Positions 24,584 through 34,311 of a DNA stretch of 64,000 nt are shown in pieces. Source of the DNA: Candidatus Venteria ishoeyi. GTDB lineage: Bacteria; Pseudomonadota; Gammaproteobacteria; Beggiatoales; Beggiatoaceae. A model generated the notes under the pieces. That model searched no databases. It was not told the DNA's origin and saw only the letters and a list, made by a program, of their open reading frames with translations. The position numbers and the translations under genes were made by a program. Each line of letters starts with the position of its first letter. The stretch's first letter is position 1. Location of the stretch: assembly GCF_030378065.1 (NCBI RefSeq), contig NZ_JAUCGJ010000002.1, positions 1 through 64,000 of the forward strand, given 5' to 3'.

Positions 24584-25216
24584 TTAAGCTTTCATATAAA
24601 GTTGATGTTGGGTTATCAGCGCCAAGCTCGCATCCGGCAATAGATAACGTGGATTTTCGCCATTGGCAACCTGCATACGGATGCGCGTTGAAGAAACAGT
24701 TAAGGCGGGTATTTCCTGCAACAGCACTCTGCCTGAGAGCTGTTGGCGCAAACGTTTAGGTTTGCGGGTCTGGTATTTTACCAGAAATTGCTGAATTTCT
24801 GGCTCAATCGGGATTGAGGTTTCCGGGCGATACACCACCACCAGGTGGGCAAATTCAATAAGTTTTTGCCATTGATGCCAGTGATGCAGGCCACGAAAAG
24901 CATCCATGCCGAGAATCAAGGCCAGCGGCTGTTGTGGCTTTTCCGCACGCAGTTCCGCCAGTGTGTCCACCATATAAGACGCACCGGGGCGGCGTAATTC
25001 ACGGTCATCGGCAAGCAGACCTTCGGTATCAACAATCGCCGCTTGCAGCATCTGGAAACGCAGTTCTGCGCTGGCCTGAGGCTCGCCACGATGCGGTGGG
25101 CGCGCTGAAGGAATTAAATGCACAGACTCCATATGCAAACGCTGACGCACTTCCAGAGCCACCCGCAGATGCCCATGATGCACGGGATCAAATGTACCGC
25201 CTAAAATTCCGATCAT
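24584..25216 (-). CDS. nadD: Nicotinate-nucleotide adenylyltransferase
   Basis: 210 residues. The nucleotidyltransferase motif GGTFDPVHHGHL is at residues 6-17 and the second signature SSTRIR near 181. NadD makes nicotinate adenine dinucleotide from NaMN and ATP in NAD synthesis. Its stop lies 5 bases before rsfS, so they form an operon. The length is normal. Confidence 0.96.
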   Translation of the reverse strand: MIGILGGTFDPVHHGHLRVALEVRQRLHMESVHLIPSARPPHRGEPQASAELRFQMLQAAIVDTEGLLADDRELRRPGASYMVDTLAELRAEKPQQPLALILGMDAFRGLHHWHQWQKLIEFAHLVVVYRPETSIPIEPEIQQFLVKYQTRKPKRLRQQLSGRVLLQEIPALTVSSTRIRMQVANGENPRYLLPDASLALITQHQLYMKA

Positions 25217-25274
25217 TTGTTATACACCCCATTGTTTCCCGGAAAGTAACAGATTGTAGCAATATGGAAAAACA

Positions 25275-25529
25275 TTAATACACTCCACCACGACTATCCG
25301 CTTTAACAAAAAAGATGATTAATTCCTGTTCTCGCACTTCATATAAAAACCGATACTTTCCAATTCTCAGGCGGTAGCAAGTATGATTTTTTAATTTTTT
25401 AATATCGAGTGACTGGGAATAAGGATCTTGGATAAGCATAACAAGCTGCTGTTCAAAGCGTTCAAAAATACTTTTATCGCATTTAGCCAAAAATTTTTTG
25501 GTTTGCTTACTGAAGTAGGCTTTATACAT
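25275..25529 (-). CDS. RelE/ParE-family toxin
   Basis: 84 residues from the ATG at 25529 (a GTG one codon upstream is possible). RelE-type fold: YKAYFSKQTKKFL, KKLKNHTCYRLRIGKYRFLYEV, then IIFFVKADSRGGVY. RelE toxins cut mRNA on the ribosome, while ParE toxins poison gyrase; the residues seen (K, R, R/Y near the end) do not fix which. It overlaps the upstream antitoxin by about 8 bases and is the second gene of the pair. Confidence 0.85.
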   Translation of the reverse strand: MYKAYFSKQTKKFLAKCDKSIFERFEQQLVMLIQDPYSQSLDIKKLKNHTCYRLRIGKYRFLYEVREQELIIFFVKADSRGGVY

Positions 25530-25770
25530 CACGACGCGCGTTCTTAATATCCATTAAGGTATAAATCCCTCCCTCTTGCGCCGCTTGAATCGCTTCCACA
25601 TCCTCAGTGCTTGCTATAACCTCTGCAACCCCCTCTTTGACCTCAATAAGATCACCTAGGTCATCCGTATAAGTATAGGTTTTGTAAATTTTATTTTCTG
25701 GTAATGCCTTTAATAGTTCCATAAATTTTTGGACATAATCATCTTCAAGCTGTAAACAAATTTGTTTCAT
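25522..25770 (-). CDS. Antitoxin partner of the RelE-type toxin
   Basis: 82 residues, acidic and helical, with no clear HTH or ribbon-helix-helix. Located directly upstream and overlapping the toxin, in the standard antitoxin-first order. The start has GGAGAAG upstream. The protein is not one I can place in a named antitoxin family; function is inferred from context. Confidence 0.65.
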   Translation of the reverse strand: MKQICLQLEDDYVQKFMELLKALPENKIYKTYTYTDDLGDLIEVKEGVAEVIASTEDVEAIQAAQEGGIYTLMDIKNARRDV

Positions 25771-25842
25771 TATGCTTCTCCTTTTTCAATTACTTTACTA
25801 AAAGGAATGTATTTTTAAACAAGCCTAAATTATCTATTAATT

Positions 25843-26832
25843 TTATTCCAATGGTAAATGTGCCATGAAATTATGTTCATTAACAAATGTCATGTCATAC
25901 ATACTGCTTAACCCCTGTGCCTGTTTATCACTTAAACCTAAAACAAGGATTAAAAAATGTTTGGGGTTAATCGATAAGCGTTTCCGTAACCTGATGTATT
26001 TGTCTATTTCTGAGCGAAATTCACCTGACTTGCATTCTATATATACAGGAATATTATTTTGATTTATAAAAAACACATCTAATTCATGAATATCTTCATT
26101 GGGAAAATTAATCTTAAAACTTCTTAAGCAGGCATACTGCACTTTCTTTTCATGGAAGTGAGTCAGTATTTTCATAAAAACAAACCATTCCAACCATTCT
26201 CCATTAAAAAAATTAATAATACCTGGAATTGTTTGCAGGGTTAAATGGACTCGCTTATCTTTTTTCTTATAAAAATATTTTGAAACAAATGCATATTCAT
26301 ATAGCTCTTCACAAAATGAAATTATGGTTTTTGTATCTTTTTGGCTATGTTTGGAGAGATTAAGCGTAACTGATGTATAGTTATTATTTTGTGTACGTTT
26401 AATTCTATCTGTGATCTCCTTTAATACATCATATTTCTCTCCTAATGCTAATGCAATTTCATCAAAAAAACCGGTTGTATCAAGTGCTTTGTGATTAATG
26501 TTAAGCTGAATCTTTTTTTGCTTAAACCATTGAAGAATCGGTTCATATTCCTTCTTCTGAGTCATCGCCGTAGTATTAAAAATATCAACATCAGCAGGGA
26601 GCGTGGGTTTTTCGGGTAATTTTGATGATATAAGCTGAGTCTGGGTTTGTTTTTCTATCTGACGTAATCTGTTAGATACACTATGATATTTTTCAATCAC
26701 TTTTTCAACAAATATAACTGTGTCATGGATCGGTGTTGAATTTTTGCATTTTGGGCAGGAGACAGATTTTCCAATATAATCATTTCTCACTTCCCTCATA
26801 TGGCTACATGTATTACATCGCAAAATTGCCAT
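25843..26832 (-). CDS. Zinc-ribbon protein with Card1/DUF1887-like PD-(D/E)XK nuclease domain
   Basis: 329 residues. An N-terminal zinc ribbon (C6, C9, C26, C29) is followed by a helical spacer (about 45-90) and a middle domain (about 95-200) not recognised. The C-terminal domain (about 205-325) has FFNGEWLEWFVF, then ELDVFFINQNNIPVYIECKSG, where the Asp near 252 and the E-x-K near 264 fit the PD-(D/E)XK nuclease core seen in Card1/Can2 proteins (GGWLE, NELDV, IECKTG). Those enzymes are activated by cyclic oligoadenylates through a CARF domain; no CARF domain is evident here. It lies in an islet with the toxin-antitoxin pair, between nadD and proA. Confidence 0.68.
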   Translation of the reverse strand: MAILRCNTCSHMREVRNDYIGKSVSCPKCKNSTPIHDTVIFVEKVIEKYHSVSNRLRQIEKQTQTQLISSKLPEKPTLPADVDIFNTTAMTQKKEYEPILQWFKQKKIQLNINHKALDTTGFFDEIALALGEKYDVLKEITDRIKRTQNNNYTSVTLNLSKHSQKDTKTIISFCEELYEYAFVSKYFYKKKDKRVHLTLQTIPGIINFFNGEWLEWFVFMKILTHFHEKKVQYACLRSFKINFPNEDIHELDVFFINQNNIPVYIECKSGEFRSEIDKYIRLRKRLSINPKHFLILVLGLSDKQAQGLSSMYDMTFVNEHNFMAHLPLE

Positions 26833-26908
26833 AACCCTGGACGCTCCCCGCTAATACTAAAAACTAAGTAAACTTAATGCTATAGATTTTCAGGTATTAT
26901 CTGAAAAT

Positions 26909-28165
26909 CTATAGACGAATATGCCCATCACCGAGCACAATAAACTTCTGTGAAGTCAAACCTTCCAGACCCACCGGGCCACGGGCATGAATTTTATCTG
27001 TGCTGATGCCAATTTCTGCACCCAGACCATATTCAAAACCATCGGCAAAACGGGTTGAGGCATTGATCATTACTGAACTGGAGTCAACCTCGTTCAGAAA
27101 ACGCCGCGCCCGCGTCCAGTTTTCAGTGATAATGGCTTCGGTGTGTTGTGAGCTGTAGTGACGAATATGAGACATGGCAGCATCCATATCGCTGACAACT
27201 TTAATTGATAAAATGGGAGCCAGATATTCTGTCGCCCAATCTTCTTCAGTGGCTGTGGTCATTGCCGGTACAATTGTGCGGGCCTTATCGCAACCGCGCA
27301 ATTCCACTTCCGCCTGCAAATAACGTTCTGCCAGCATGGGTAGAATCTGCGCTGCAATACCTTCTGCCACCAGCAGCGTTTCCATGGTGTTACAAGTGCC
27401 GTAACGCTGAGTTTTGGCGTTATAGGCAACGGCAACCGCCTTATCCATATCCGCCTGATCGTCAATATAAACATGGCAGATACCGTCTAAATGCTTGATC
27501 ACGGGCACCCTTGCTTCATTGCTGACGCGCTCAATCAAACCTTTACCGCCACGTGGCACGATTACATCAACAAAAGCTTTCATTTTCAGCAGCTCACCAA
27601 CTGCTGCACGATCTGTGGTTTCCAGCACCTGTACCGCAGTTGCGGGTAAACCCTGAGATTCCAAACCAACCCGCACACACTGAGCAATGGCTTGATTGGA
27701 ATGAATGGCTTCAGAACCACCCCGTAAAATTGCTGCATTACCTGATTTCAAACACAGTGCTGCGGCATCGGCAGTCACGTTAGGACGCGACTCGTAAATA
27801 ATGCCAATCACACCCAAAGGCACGCGCATTTTACCCACTTGAATACCGCTGGGGCGGGTGCATAAATCAGTGATTTCACCCACCGGGTCAGGCAGACTGG
27901 CAATCTGCCGTAAACCTTCCGCCATTGCGGCAATCCGTGTTGGGGTCAAGGCCAGACGATCTAATAAAGCGGCGTCCAGTCCACGACTTTTACCCGCGCT
28001 TAGATCCTTTTCATTCGCTGCTTGCAAAGTTGCGGTATCAGCCAGCAATTGCTCGGCAATTGCTTCCAGTGCCTGGTTTTTTTGCGCCGTACTGGCGCGC
28101 GCCATGACCACGGCAGCATCACGCGCCTGAATCCCGATACTGTGCATTAATTCTTGTACGTTCAT
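26909..28165 (-). CDS. proA: Glutamate-5-semialdehyde dehydrogenase (gamma-glutamyl phosphate reductase)
   Basis: 418 residues, the normal length. An aldehyde-dehydrogenase fold with the ProA signatures: [36 protein letters not shown] and the catalytic Cys in [10 protein letters not shown] near 257. Reduces glutamyl phosphate in the second step of proline synthesis. The partner proB is in the same window but 30 kb away (58328-59449), so the pair is not an operon. Confidence 0.97.
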   Translation of the reverse strand: MNVQELMHSIGIQARDAAVVMARASTAQKNQALEAIAEQLLADTATLQAANEKDLSAGKSRGLDAALLDRLALTPTRIAAMAEGLRQIASLPDPVGEITDLCTRPSGIQVGKMRVPLGVIGIIYESRPNVTADAAALCLKSGNAAILRGGSEAIHSNQAIAQCVRVGLESQGLPATAVQVLETTDRAAVGELLKMKAFVDVIVPRGGKGLIERVSNEARVPVIKHLDGICHVYIDDQADMDKAVAVAYNAKTQRYGTCNTMETLLVAEGIAAQILPMLAERYLQAEVELRGCDKARTIVPAMTTATEEDWATEYLAPILSIKVVSDMDAAMSHIRHYSSQHTEAIITENWTRARRFLNEVDSSSVMINASTRFADGFEYGLGAEIGISTDKIHARGPVGLEGLTSQKFIVLGDGHIRL

Positions 28166-28244
28166 GAATAATCCGGTTTTTTTACAAAACCAAGGATTAT
28201 ACAGACTCTATACGGTCGTGATAAGTCTTCTTCAATGGGGGGCG

Positions 28245-29399
28245 TTACACAATTGATGATTTTGTCTCAATATCCGCGCCCAGCATCTGCATATCTTTCA
28301 GCATTCGCACCGGATCAAGTAAAAGTCCCTGATACCAGAGTCCTGGTTGTTTAATCGTACCATCCAGATATTGTAAAATGCAGGCAGCAGCGGCAATACC
28401 TGTCAGTTCATAGAGGTTGTCTGCCTGAATAGTCACGCTGATTTGTTTATCTTCAATCCCCGCCGTACCCTGGAAAATAGCCTGCATCACCCCCTTAAAC
28501 GGTGGCTTGGCAGAAAAGCTTAATACCTGACGTGCACGCTGCACTTGTTTATGGCGATAAGTTTCTGCGGGCATGTGTCCTGCCAGCGGTACCAACAGGC
28601 GATTAAAGATGGTGTTCAGATCAGCTTGATTAAAACTTAATTTTTCCAGGTGAGGGTAATGTTGTGGTAAATTTTCCAACTCGGCTAATTTGACCGGATG
28701 GCAACGATAATGACCGGATATACCGGGGAAGCTGCATTTTGGGTGCTGCCAGAATTTGGCTTTTTGCCATGTACCATTTTGATACAGTTGTGGTATGGCA
28801 GAGTCAATAATCTCCAACAGCTCTGCAAGTCGGGCATCACTAGGTTGTGCGCTGTCCCAGTCAATTTTTTGTAACAGGTTAAAACGCACCGTTTTAAGCT
28901 TTTCAATATCATCACCAAAACGGCGCAGTAAAATAGCGGGTAAGCCTGGAGAAAAACCTGCATTGGCAATAAAACAACAACCTGCCTGTGTTATTGCGTT
29001 TTTGCGTGCAGCCAGGATACGTCGGCTTCTACCCCCGGTTTGCAAGTCAATGCAATCAATACCTGTGGCAACCACGGCATCAACAATGCGATCTAAAAAA
29101 GGAATCAATGGCGCGGCTAAAATAACGCAGGAAACCTGGGAAAATACCTTGTACAAATCAGATTTATCAGTGACATCCAAAGCAGTGCCGGAAACTCGAA
29201 ATATCCATTCTTCAGCATTCATGGCATTGAGATCACCAGCAACGGCTTTGGCTTTGTGTTGATTTCTGCCTGCAATGAGTAGTGTTGCTTGGGTATTTTT
29301 TAATAATTGATAAGCCAGTGCAAAACCTGCGTTGCCATAGCCACCAATAATCAGGAAGTCTTTTTTGTTGTTATTTTCTTGTTGCGTTATGTTATTCAT
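28245..29399 (-). CDS. Saccharopine-dehydrogenase-like NAD(P)-binding protein
   Basis: 384 residues. The Rossmann motif IIGGYGNAGFALAYQLL is near 17, then DVTDKSDLYKVFSQVSCVILAAPL, ATGIDCIDLQTGG, and a later SPGLPAILLRRFG segment. These fit the saccharopine-dehydrogenase-like family (trans-acting enoyl reductase, YMR226-like), where substrates are varied and unknown here. ATGA overlap with the upstream PAS-GGDEF gene indicates co-expression, which hints at regulation by the same signal, but no reaction can be assigned. Confidence 0.75.
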   Translation of the reverse strand: MNNITQQENNNKKDFLIIGGYGNAGFALAYQLLKNTQATLLIAGRNQHKAKAVAGDLNAMNAEEWIFRVSGTALDVTDKSDLYKVFSQVSCVILAAPLIPFLDRIVDAVVATGIDCIDLQTGGRSRRILAARKNAITQAGCCFIANAGFSPGLPAILLRRFGDDIEKLKTVRFNLLQKIDWDSAQPSDARLAELLEIIDSAIPQLYQNGTWQKAKFWQHPKCSFPGISGHYRCHPVKLAELENLPQHYPHLEKLSFNQADLNTIFNRLLVPLAGHMPAETYRHKQVQRARQVLSFSAKPPFKGVMQAIFQGTAGIEDKQISVTIQADNLYELTGIAAAACILQYLDGTIKQPGLWYQGLLLDPVRMLKDMQMLGADIETKSSIV

Positions 29400-30322
29400 A
29401 ATTGCGTATTATCATTAATTTGAAAATCAGAAGATTGGGCAATGGGTGCGTTAAAAAAAGCATAGCCTCCTTCGGCAGACATTTTGGCCTGTGTCAATGC
29501 CAGTTTTGTCTGCCCCATTAATTTTTTAATGTCTTTGTGATCATCAGGGTAAACCGCAATGCCGATATGTGCAGAAATTGTTACGGTATGCGCCTGAAGC
29601 ATGAACGGCATTTGTAACCAACGCAGAATATTACCGGCAACATGTTCAATACTGCTAAAATCTTTGACATCTACCAAGGCCATGATAAATTCATTATCTG
29701 CCATACGTGACATCAAATCCGTGCTGCGTAAACGCTTATTTAAACGCTCTACCACCTGTAACAGCACTTCATCAGCAAGAGCATAATCCATGAGACGGTG
29801 AACTGCATCAAAACGGTGCAGCGCAATACGCAATAAGGCAAAACGGGTATTGTAACGTTGCACTAATGCCTGAATGCCGGTTATTTTTTCCACAAATAAT
29901 GCAGTATTAGGTAGTTGGGTTAAATGATCATAATTATTGGCGTGATATAACAAAGCCTCATAATCATGGCTATTTAAATCAACATCGGTATAAATGCCCA
30001 GATAATGCGTGGCTTTGTCATTATTTGCACTTTGAATAGCAAAGATTTTTAAATAGGTCTTAAAGAGATAACCATTTTTTTTACGATCATCAACAATGCC
30101 TTGCCAATACCCTTCACTACGCAGTTGTGCCCATAGTTTTTGATAAAAATCCAGGTTATGTGGCCTGGATTGAAAAAAGCGGCCTTTTTTTCCAATAACT
30201 TCTTTTAGCGTGTATCCGGTTTTGTGTAAAAAGGCGGTGTTTGCACGCTCAATCACCCCTTCTTTGTTGGTTAATATCACACCATCATTCATATGGTCAA
30301 ATAATGCGGTATTCAGGCGCAT
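29396..30322 (-). CDS. PAS domain with degenerate GGDEF domain
   Basis: 308 residues: PAS (about 1-125, N-terminal FDHMNDGVILTN...GYTLKEVIGKKG, PAC-like end) and a GGDEF-type domain (about 135-295). The signature reads RMADNEF instead of RGGDEF, so two catalytic residues are lost, and diguanylate cyclase activity is unlikely. It may bind c-di-GMP or GTP or work as a sensor. The start is supported by AGGAACGCAC before the ATG. Its stop overlaps the saccharopine-dehydrogenase-like gene by 4 bases. Confidence 0.8.
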   Translation of the reverse strand: MRLNTALFDHMNDGVILTNKEGVIERANTAFLHKTGYTLKEVIGKKGRFFQSRPHNLDFYQKLWAQLRSEGYWQGIVDDRKKNGYLFKTYLKIFAIQSANNDKATHYLGIYTDVDLNSHDYEALLYHANNYDHLTQLPNTALFVEKITGIQALVQRYNTRFALLRIALHRFDAVHRLMDYALADEVLLQVVERLNKRLRSTDLMSRMADNEFIMALVDVKDFSSIEHVAGNILRWLQMPFMLQAHTVTISAHIGIAVYPDDHKDIKKLMGQTKLALTQAKMSAEGGYAFFNAPIAQSSDFQINDNTQL

Positions 30323-30432
30323 GTGCGTTCCTGTGAAGACAATGAAAAAACGTGGAAGTATAACACCTGAGTTTTGATAATTTGTGCTGGATTTCAGTAT
30401 TTTTACTTAAAAAACCTTATGTCGGGTTCAGG

Positions 30433-32700
30433 TTAAAACACATGAAAATCTACCTTGGGGGTAATTTCAGGCTTCTCTCCCGTAGACTTTAGCCAAACTC
30501 TGGCCTGGGCAGTATGCTCCCCTGTTTGCAAAGGCCAGCTTTGCTGGGTTATTGTTTTTCCTGTCACTGCAATGACCTTACCGTCAATTAACCATTCCAC
30601 TGCCAAGGTTGGCAGGTCATGTGGCAAACGCAAATCGAATGCTTCCAGGGCATCCGGAATTCTGGGATCATGTGCCAGACGCAAGCCATTGACTGGCTGT
30701 TTTAAACGTAATATGGGCTGAGCTGATTGTTTTTGTGTTGTTTGAGCAACGAGCGCATTGGCATGGCTACCTGCAATAAACCATTCCATACGGGTTGCGC
30801 AATCTGCTGTAGTTTGTATTTTTCCTGTTTTTTGCGTTGCCAGTTGCCCGCTATCACGACAGATTTCTGCCTGATACAGTTTTGGACTGAGGTAAAGTGG
30901 TTGGGTTTCCTGATATTGATTGAGTTTTGCAAAAATAGCGCGTAATAATAATGCAGGACCTGTTGCGCCAGATACTTGCTGCATAGGCTGGCGATCCAGA
31001 TTACCCAGCCACACACCCACTGTGTAACGGTGGTTAAATCCCACTGCCCAGGCATCATGATAATCATTTGAAGTACCGGTTTTTACCGCAGTTTGTACTG
31101 GAAAATCTAATAAAGCACTATGCCCAAATTCAAATCTGCGAGCATCGCTATCTGATAAAATATCCGCAATAATGCTGCAAACTTCCGGGCTGAATACCGT
31201 ATGTCCCACAGTGGGTGTTTGTTGCATCAATAACTGTAATGGCTGATAAATGCCTTGGCTGGCGAGAGTGGCGTAAGCGCCAACCAGTTCCAGCAGTGTA
31301 ATTTCACCATTGCCTAAAGCCAGACCATCACCATAAAAATCTGGATGTTGATCCAGATTATTCATGCCTAATTGGTTTAAGGTCTTTAAAAATGTGTCAA
31401 TGCCCACAAACTGCGCAGTACGCACGGCGGGAATATTCAGAGAATTGCCCAGCGCATCGCGCAGGCGTAAGCGACCATAATAACTACGGCTGTAATTATG
31501 ATATTGATGCAAGCCTGTACCCACCGCTTCAGTTAAGGGGCTGTCATCAATCAGCGTTGCCGCAGTCCAGCCTTGTTGCAGAGCTAAGGCATATAACAAA
31601 GGTTTCAGCGTGGAGCCGGGTTGCCTGGGAGTAATCACAGCATCAATTTGACTGCCTGGATTTTCCCTTTTAAAATCACCGCTATTGACCCAGGCCAAAA
31701 TGTGTTTGCTGTGATGATCAACAATGAGCATCGCGCCATTTTTTACCCCCAGGGTTTGTAAGTCAGCAATGCGCTGATTGAGCAATTGCCAGGCATAATG
31801 CTGTAACTCACCATCTAAAGTGGTGTGCAGACGACCTTTTTGCTGCAAACGTTTACTAAGTGTGGCAGGCATCTGTGTTGCGTAATCCTGATATAAATAA
31901 CGCACAAAATGGCTGGCCTGGATTAAGGCTTCTGGTTGCTGCAAATGGATTTTATCTTGTACGATGGCCTGATATGCGGCGGCGTTGATTAAACCTGCAT
32001 CCAACATGCGCTTGGCTAGTACCTGTAATGGTCGTCTGATTTCCTTAAAACCCTTGCGCAAATCCAAACGCCCCGGAGAACGCACGAGTACCGATAAGGC
32101 CAGCATTTCTTTGAGCACCAGGGTATCCAGATCGCGATCAAAATAATCTCGCGCTGCCTGTAAAACGCCACGCCGTTGTCTGGCATAGTGAATCTGATTG
32201 AGGTAGAACTCCAGAATTTCTGATTTGGAAAAATGTCTTTCCAGTTGCCAGGCTTCAAAGGTCTCTAGCCAGCGTGACCAGAAGGTGCGCGGCCTGGGAT
32301 GCAACATCCGCACAGATTGTTCAGTGATGGTGCTGGCACCTCGTACCACCCGCCCAGCACGGATGTTTTGTAACATTGCATGTGCACGCGCCCACCAATC
32401 CACACCGCTGTGCTCAAAAAAACGTTTATCCTCAGCCATCACAAAAGCGTGTTGCAATGCTTTGGGGATTTTATGCAAAGGCACGGTTTCGTGCAAATTC
32501 CAGCGATTTTGGTAAGTGACCGTTAAAGGCTGATAGTTTCGATCAACAATCTGTACCTTACGCACTCGACTGGGATCAAAACCTAAGTCTGCGGGTATGG
32601 GGTGCAAAGAAAACCAGGTTTGCACAGCCAGCAGTAAGATTAAGAACAATAAAAACAGCCACAGCCATTTTATAGTTAATTTTTGAGCGTATTTATTCAC
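30433..32700 (-). CDS. pbpC: Penicillin-binding protein 1C
   Basis: 755 residues. N-terminal membrane anchor (about 12-28), GT51 glycosyltransferase (EDKRFFEHSGVDWWARAHAM near 92, RGASTITEQ, WLETFEAWQLERHFSK, EILEFYLNQI), transpeptidase with SxxK in PGSTLKPLL near 360, a GNSLNIP motif and KTGTSNDY near 538, then the C-terminal BiPBP domain. PbpC is a periplasmic cell-wall polymerase/crosslinker. Its usual partner alpha-2-macroglobulin gene (yfhM) is not adjacent here. Length and motifs are normal. Confidence 0.94.
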   Translation of the reverse strand: MNKYAQKLTIKWLWLFLLFLILLLAVQTWFSLHPIPADLGFDPSRVRKVQIVDRNYQPLTVTYQNRWNLHETVPLHKIPKALQHAFVMAEDKRFFEHSGVDWWARAHAMLQNIRAGRVVRGASTITEQSVRMLHPRPRTFWSRWLETFEAWQLERHFSKSEILEFYLNQIHYARQRRGVLQAARDYFDRDLDTLVLKEMLALSVLVRSPGRLDLRKGFKEIRRPLQVLAKRMLDAGLINAAAYQAIVQDKIHLQQPEALIQASHFVRYLYQDYATQMPATLSKRLQQKGRLHTTLDGELQHYAWQLLNQRIADLQTLGVKNGAMLIVDHHSKHILAWVNSGDFKRENPGSQIDAVITPRQPGSTLKPLLYALALQQGWTAATLIDDSPLTEAVGTGLHQYHNYSRSYYGRLRLRDALGNSLNIPAVRTAQFVGIDTFLKTLNQLGMNNLDQHPDFYGDGLALGNGEITLLELVGAYATLASQGIYQPLQLLMQQTPTVGHTVFSPEVCSIIADILSDSDARRFEFGHSALLDFPVQTAVKTGTSNDYHDAWAVGFNHRYTVGVWLGNLDRQPMQQVSGATGPALLLRAIFAKLNQYQETQPLYLSPKLYQAEICRDSGQLATQKTGKIQTTADCATRMEWFIAGSHANALVAQTTQKQSAQPILRLKQPVNGLRLAHDPRIPDALEAFDLRLPHDLPTLAVEWLIDGKVIAVTGKTITQQSWPLQTGEHTAQARVWLKSTGEKPEITPKVDFHVF

Positions 32701-32760
32701 TGATATTATGCGCTCCTGTTATTTTTATAGTTTTTCAGATAATTAATTTCTCACGGAAAC

Positions 32761-32785
32761 CTGACAGGTCTTTAAGACCTGTCAG
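32761..32785. repeat. Perfect palindrome CTGACAGGTC...
   Basis: CTGACAGGTCTTTAAGACCT plus GTCAG forms a perfect 12-bp palindromic stem with a 1-base centre. Located in the gap between the HD-GYP gene and pbpC, both on the minus strand. The AGGTC/GACCT core is similar to the hairpin at 2397. A dispersed palindrome or a terminator are both possible; no T-run of note follows on either strand. Confidence 0.65.
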
Positions 32786-32821
32786 ATTCTTTGAATTTGT
32801 TGGCATAAGCCCCATTCTTCA

Positions 32822-34279
32822 TTAAAAATGTGTAGTTAACTGATACCGGTTTTCCCTAAATAAACGCAAACAGGCCTCGACAACTTGTGGATCAAAAATG
32901 CTGCCCGCACCTTTTTCCACTTCCGCCAGTGCCAGTTCAATGCCTTTTGCCGCGCGGTAAGGACGATGTGAAGCCATCGCTTCCACCACATCGGCTACTG
33001 CAATAATGCGGGCTTCTAAAATAATTTCATCCGCCTTAAGCCCTTCAGGATAACCTGAGCCATCAAGACGTTCATGATGCTGATGAATCATTTGGGCAAC
33101 GGGCCAGGGAAACTCCACTTCTTTGAGAATCTCAAAACCATTTTGGGCGTGGCTTTTAATAATTTCAAATTCCACTTCCGCCAATTTACCGGGGCGGTTA
33201 AGAATTTCAGCAGGAATATGTACCTTGCCAATATCATGAATGCTGCTACCTAGACGCACGCCTTCAATCATATGCGCATCCATGCCCATTTCAGTGGCAA
33301 TGGCGGTCGATAGGTCGGCAACCCGTTTTTGATGCCCGGCAGTATAAGGATCGCGTTTTTCTAAAGTGGCTGCAACAGATTCAATCGTCTGAATTAAGGC
33401 ATGGTGGAATTTTTTCTGATACAAGTCACTGCTCTGCTCAGCTTTGACCAGGTTAGTGATGTCCTGTACCGTACCAAAAAAATAGGTGCTGTCGTTTTGT
33501 GCATTATCAATAGGGTCTGCGTGCTCATGCACAAAACGGGTTTCATAATTATCTTTGCGGATAATCCGATGCACAATATCGCAGGATTTTTTTTCTGCAA
33601 CAGCTTCCTGATAAGCTTGTTTCACTTTTTCCTGGTCTTCAGGGTGCACACTGTCAATAAAACCTTCGAAAGACACGTTAAAGGTATTTTTTCCAAAACC
33701 AAAAATATCAACAATTTCATCAGACCAGGACAGTTTACCTGTCTTTAAATCCATTTCCCAGTTGCCCAGGGATGCCATTTTCAGCGCCTGTTTTAAGCGT
33801 CGCTCACTGGCTTTTAACTCAGCCGTGCGTTGCATCACCTTATGCTCCAGCAAAGCATGAGATTCTTCCAGAGCGCGACTGGTTCGGAACAGCGTGATAT
33901 GGGTTTTAACGCGTGCCAGCACTTCCGCTTCCTGAAACGGCTTATTGATATAATCAACGCCGCCACTGGCGAAAGCTTTAACCTTATCGTGTGGCTCATC
34001 TAAGGCACTGATAAAGATAACCGGGATACCCTGCCATGCCGGGTTGGCTTTAATTGCATGGCACACCTCATAACCATCCATACCCGGCATTTTAATATCC
34101 AGTAAAATAATATCCGGCTTCAAACGATTTAAGGCTTGCAAGGCAAGTTGTCCACTCAAGGTGCCATGCACCTTAAAATGATGGGCGCGCAAAATATCGC
34201 TGAGCAGCTTCAAATTGGCTGCAATATCATCGACGACCAGAATTTCAGCCTGAAAACAGGTATCATTGATTTTATTCAT
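32822..34279 (-). CDS. Response regulator with PAS and HD-GYP output domain
   Basis: 485 residues: REC (about 10-130) with phosphoacceptor Asp61 in DIILLDIKMPG and a KPFQE end, a coiled-coil linker, PAS (about 165-280), and HD-GYP (about 295-480) with HDIGKVHIP near 345 and HHERLDGSGYPEG near 405. HD-GYP proteins hydrolyse c-di-GMP to GMP or pGpG. All catalytic residues are present, so this looks active, in contrast to the degenerate GGDEF protein nearby. No histidine kinase is adjacent. The stop is 120 bases before pbpC. Confidence 0.93.
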   Translation of the reverse strand: MNKINDTCFQAEILVVDDIAANLKLLSDILRAHHFKVHGTLSGQLALQALNRLKPDIILLDIKMPGMDGYEVCHAIKANPAWQGIPVIFISALDEPHDKVKAFASGGVDYINKPFQEAEVLARVKTHITLFRTSRALEESHALLEHKVMQRTAELKASERRLKQALKMASLGNWEMDLKTGKLSWSDEIVDIFGFGKNTFNVSFEGFIDSVHPEDQEKVKQAYQEAVAEKKSCDIVHRIIRKDNYETRFVHEHADPIDNAQNDSTYFFGTVQDITNLVKAEQSSDLYQKKFHHALIQTIESVAATLEKRDPYTAGHQKRVADLSTAIATEMGMDAHMIEGVRLGSSIHDIGKVHIPAEILNRPGKLAEVEFEIIKSHAQNGFEILKEVEFPWPVAQMIHQHHERLDGSGYPEGLKADEIILEARIIAVADVVEAMASHRPYRAAKGIELALAEVEKGAGSIFDPQVVEACLRLFRENRYQLTTHF

Positions 34280-34311
34280 GCAAAAGACTCACTCAGGCAA
34301 TTAAAACTGAC

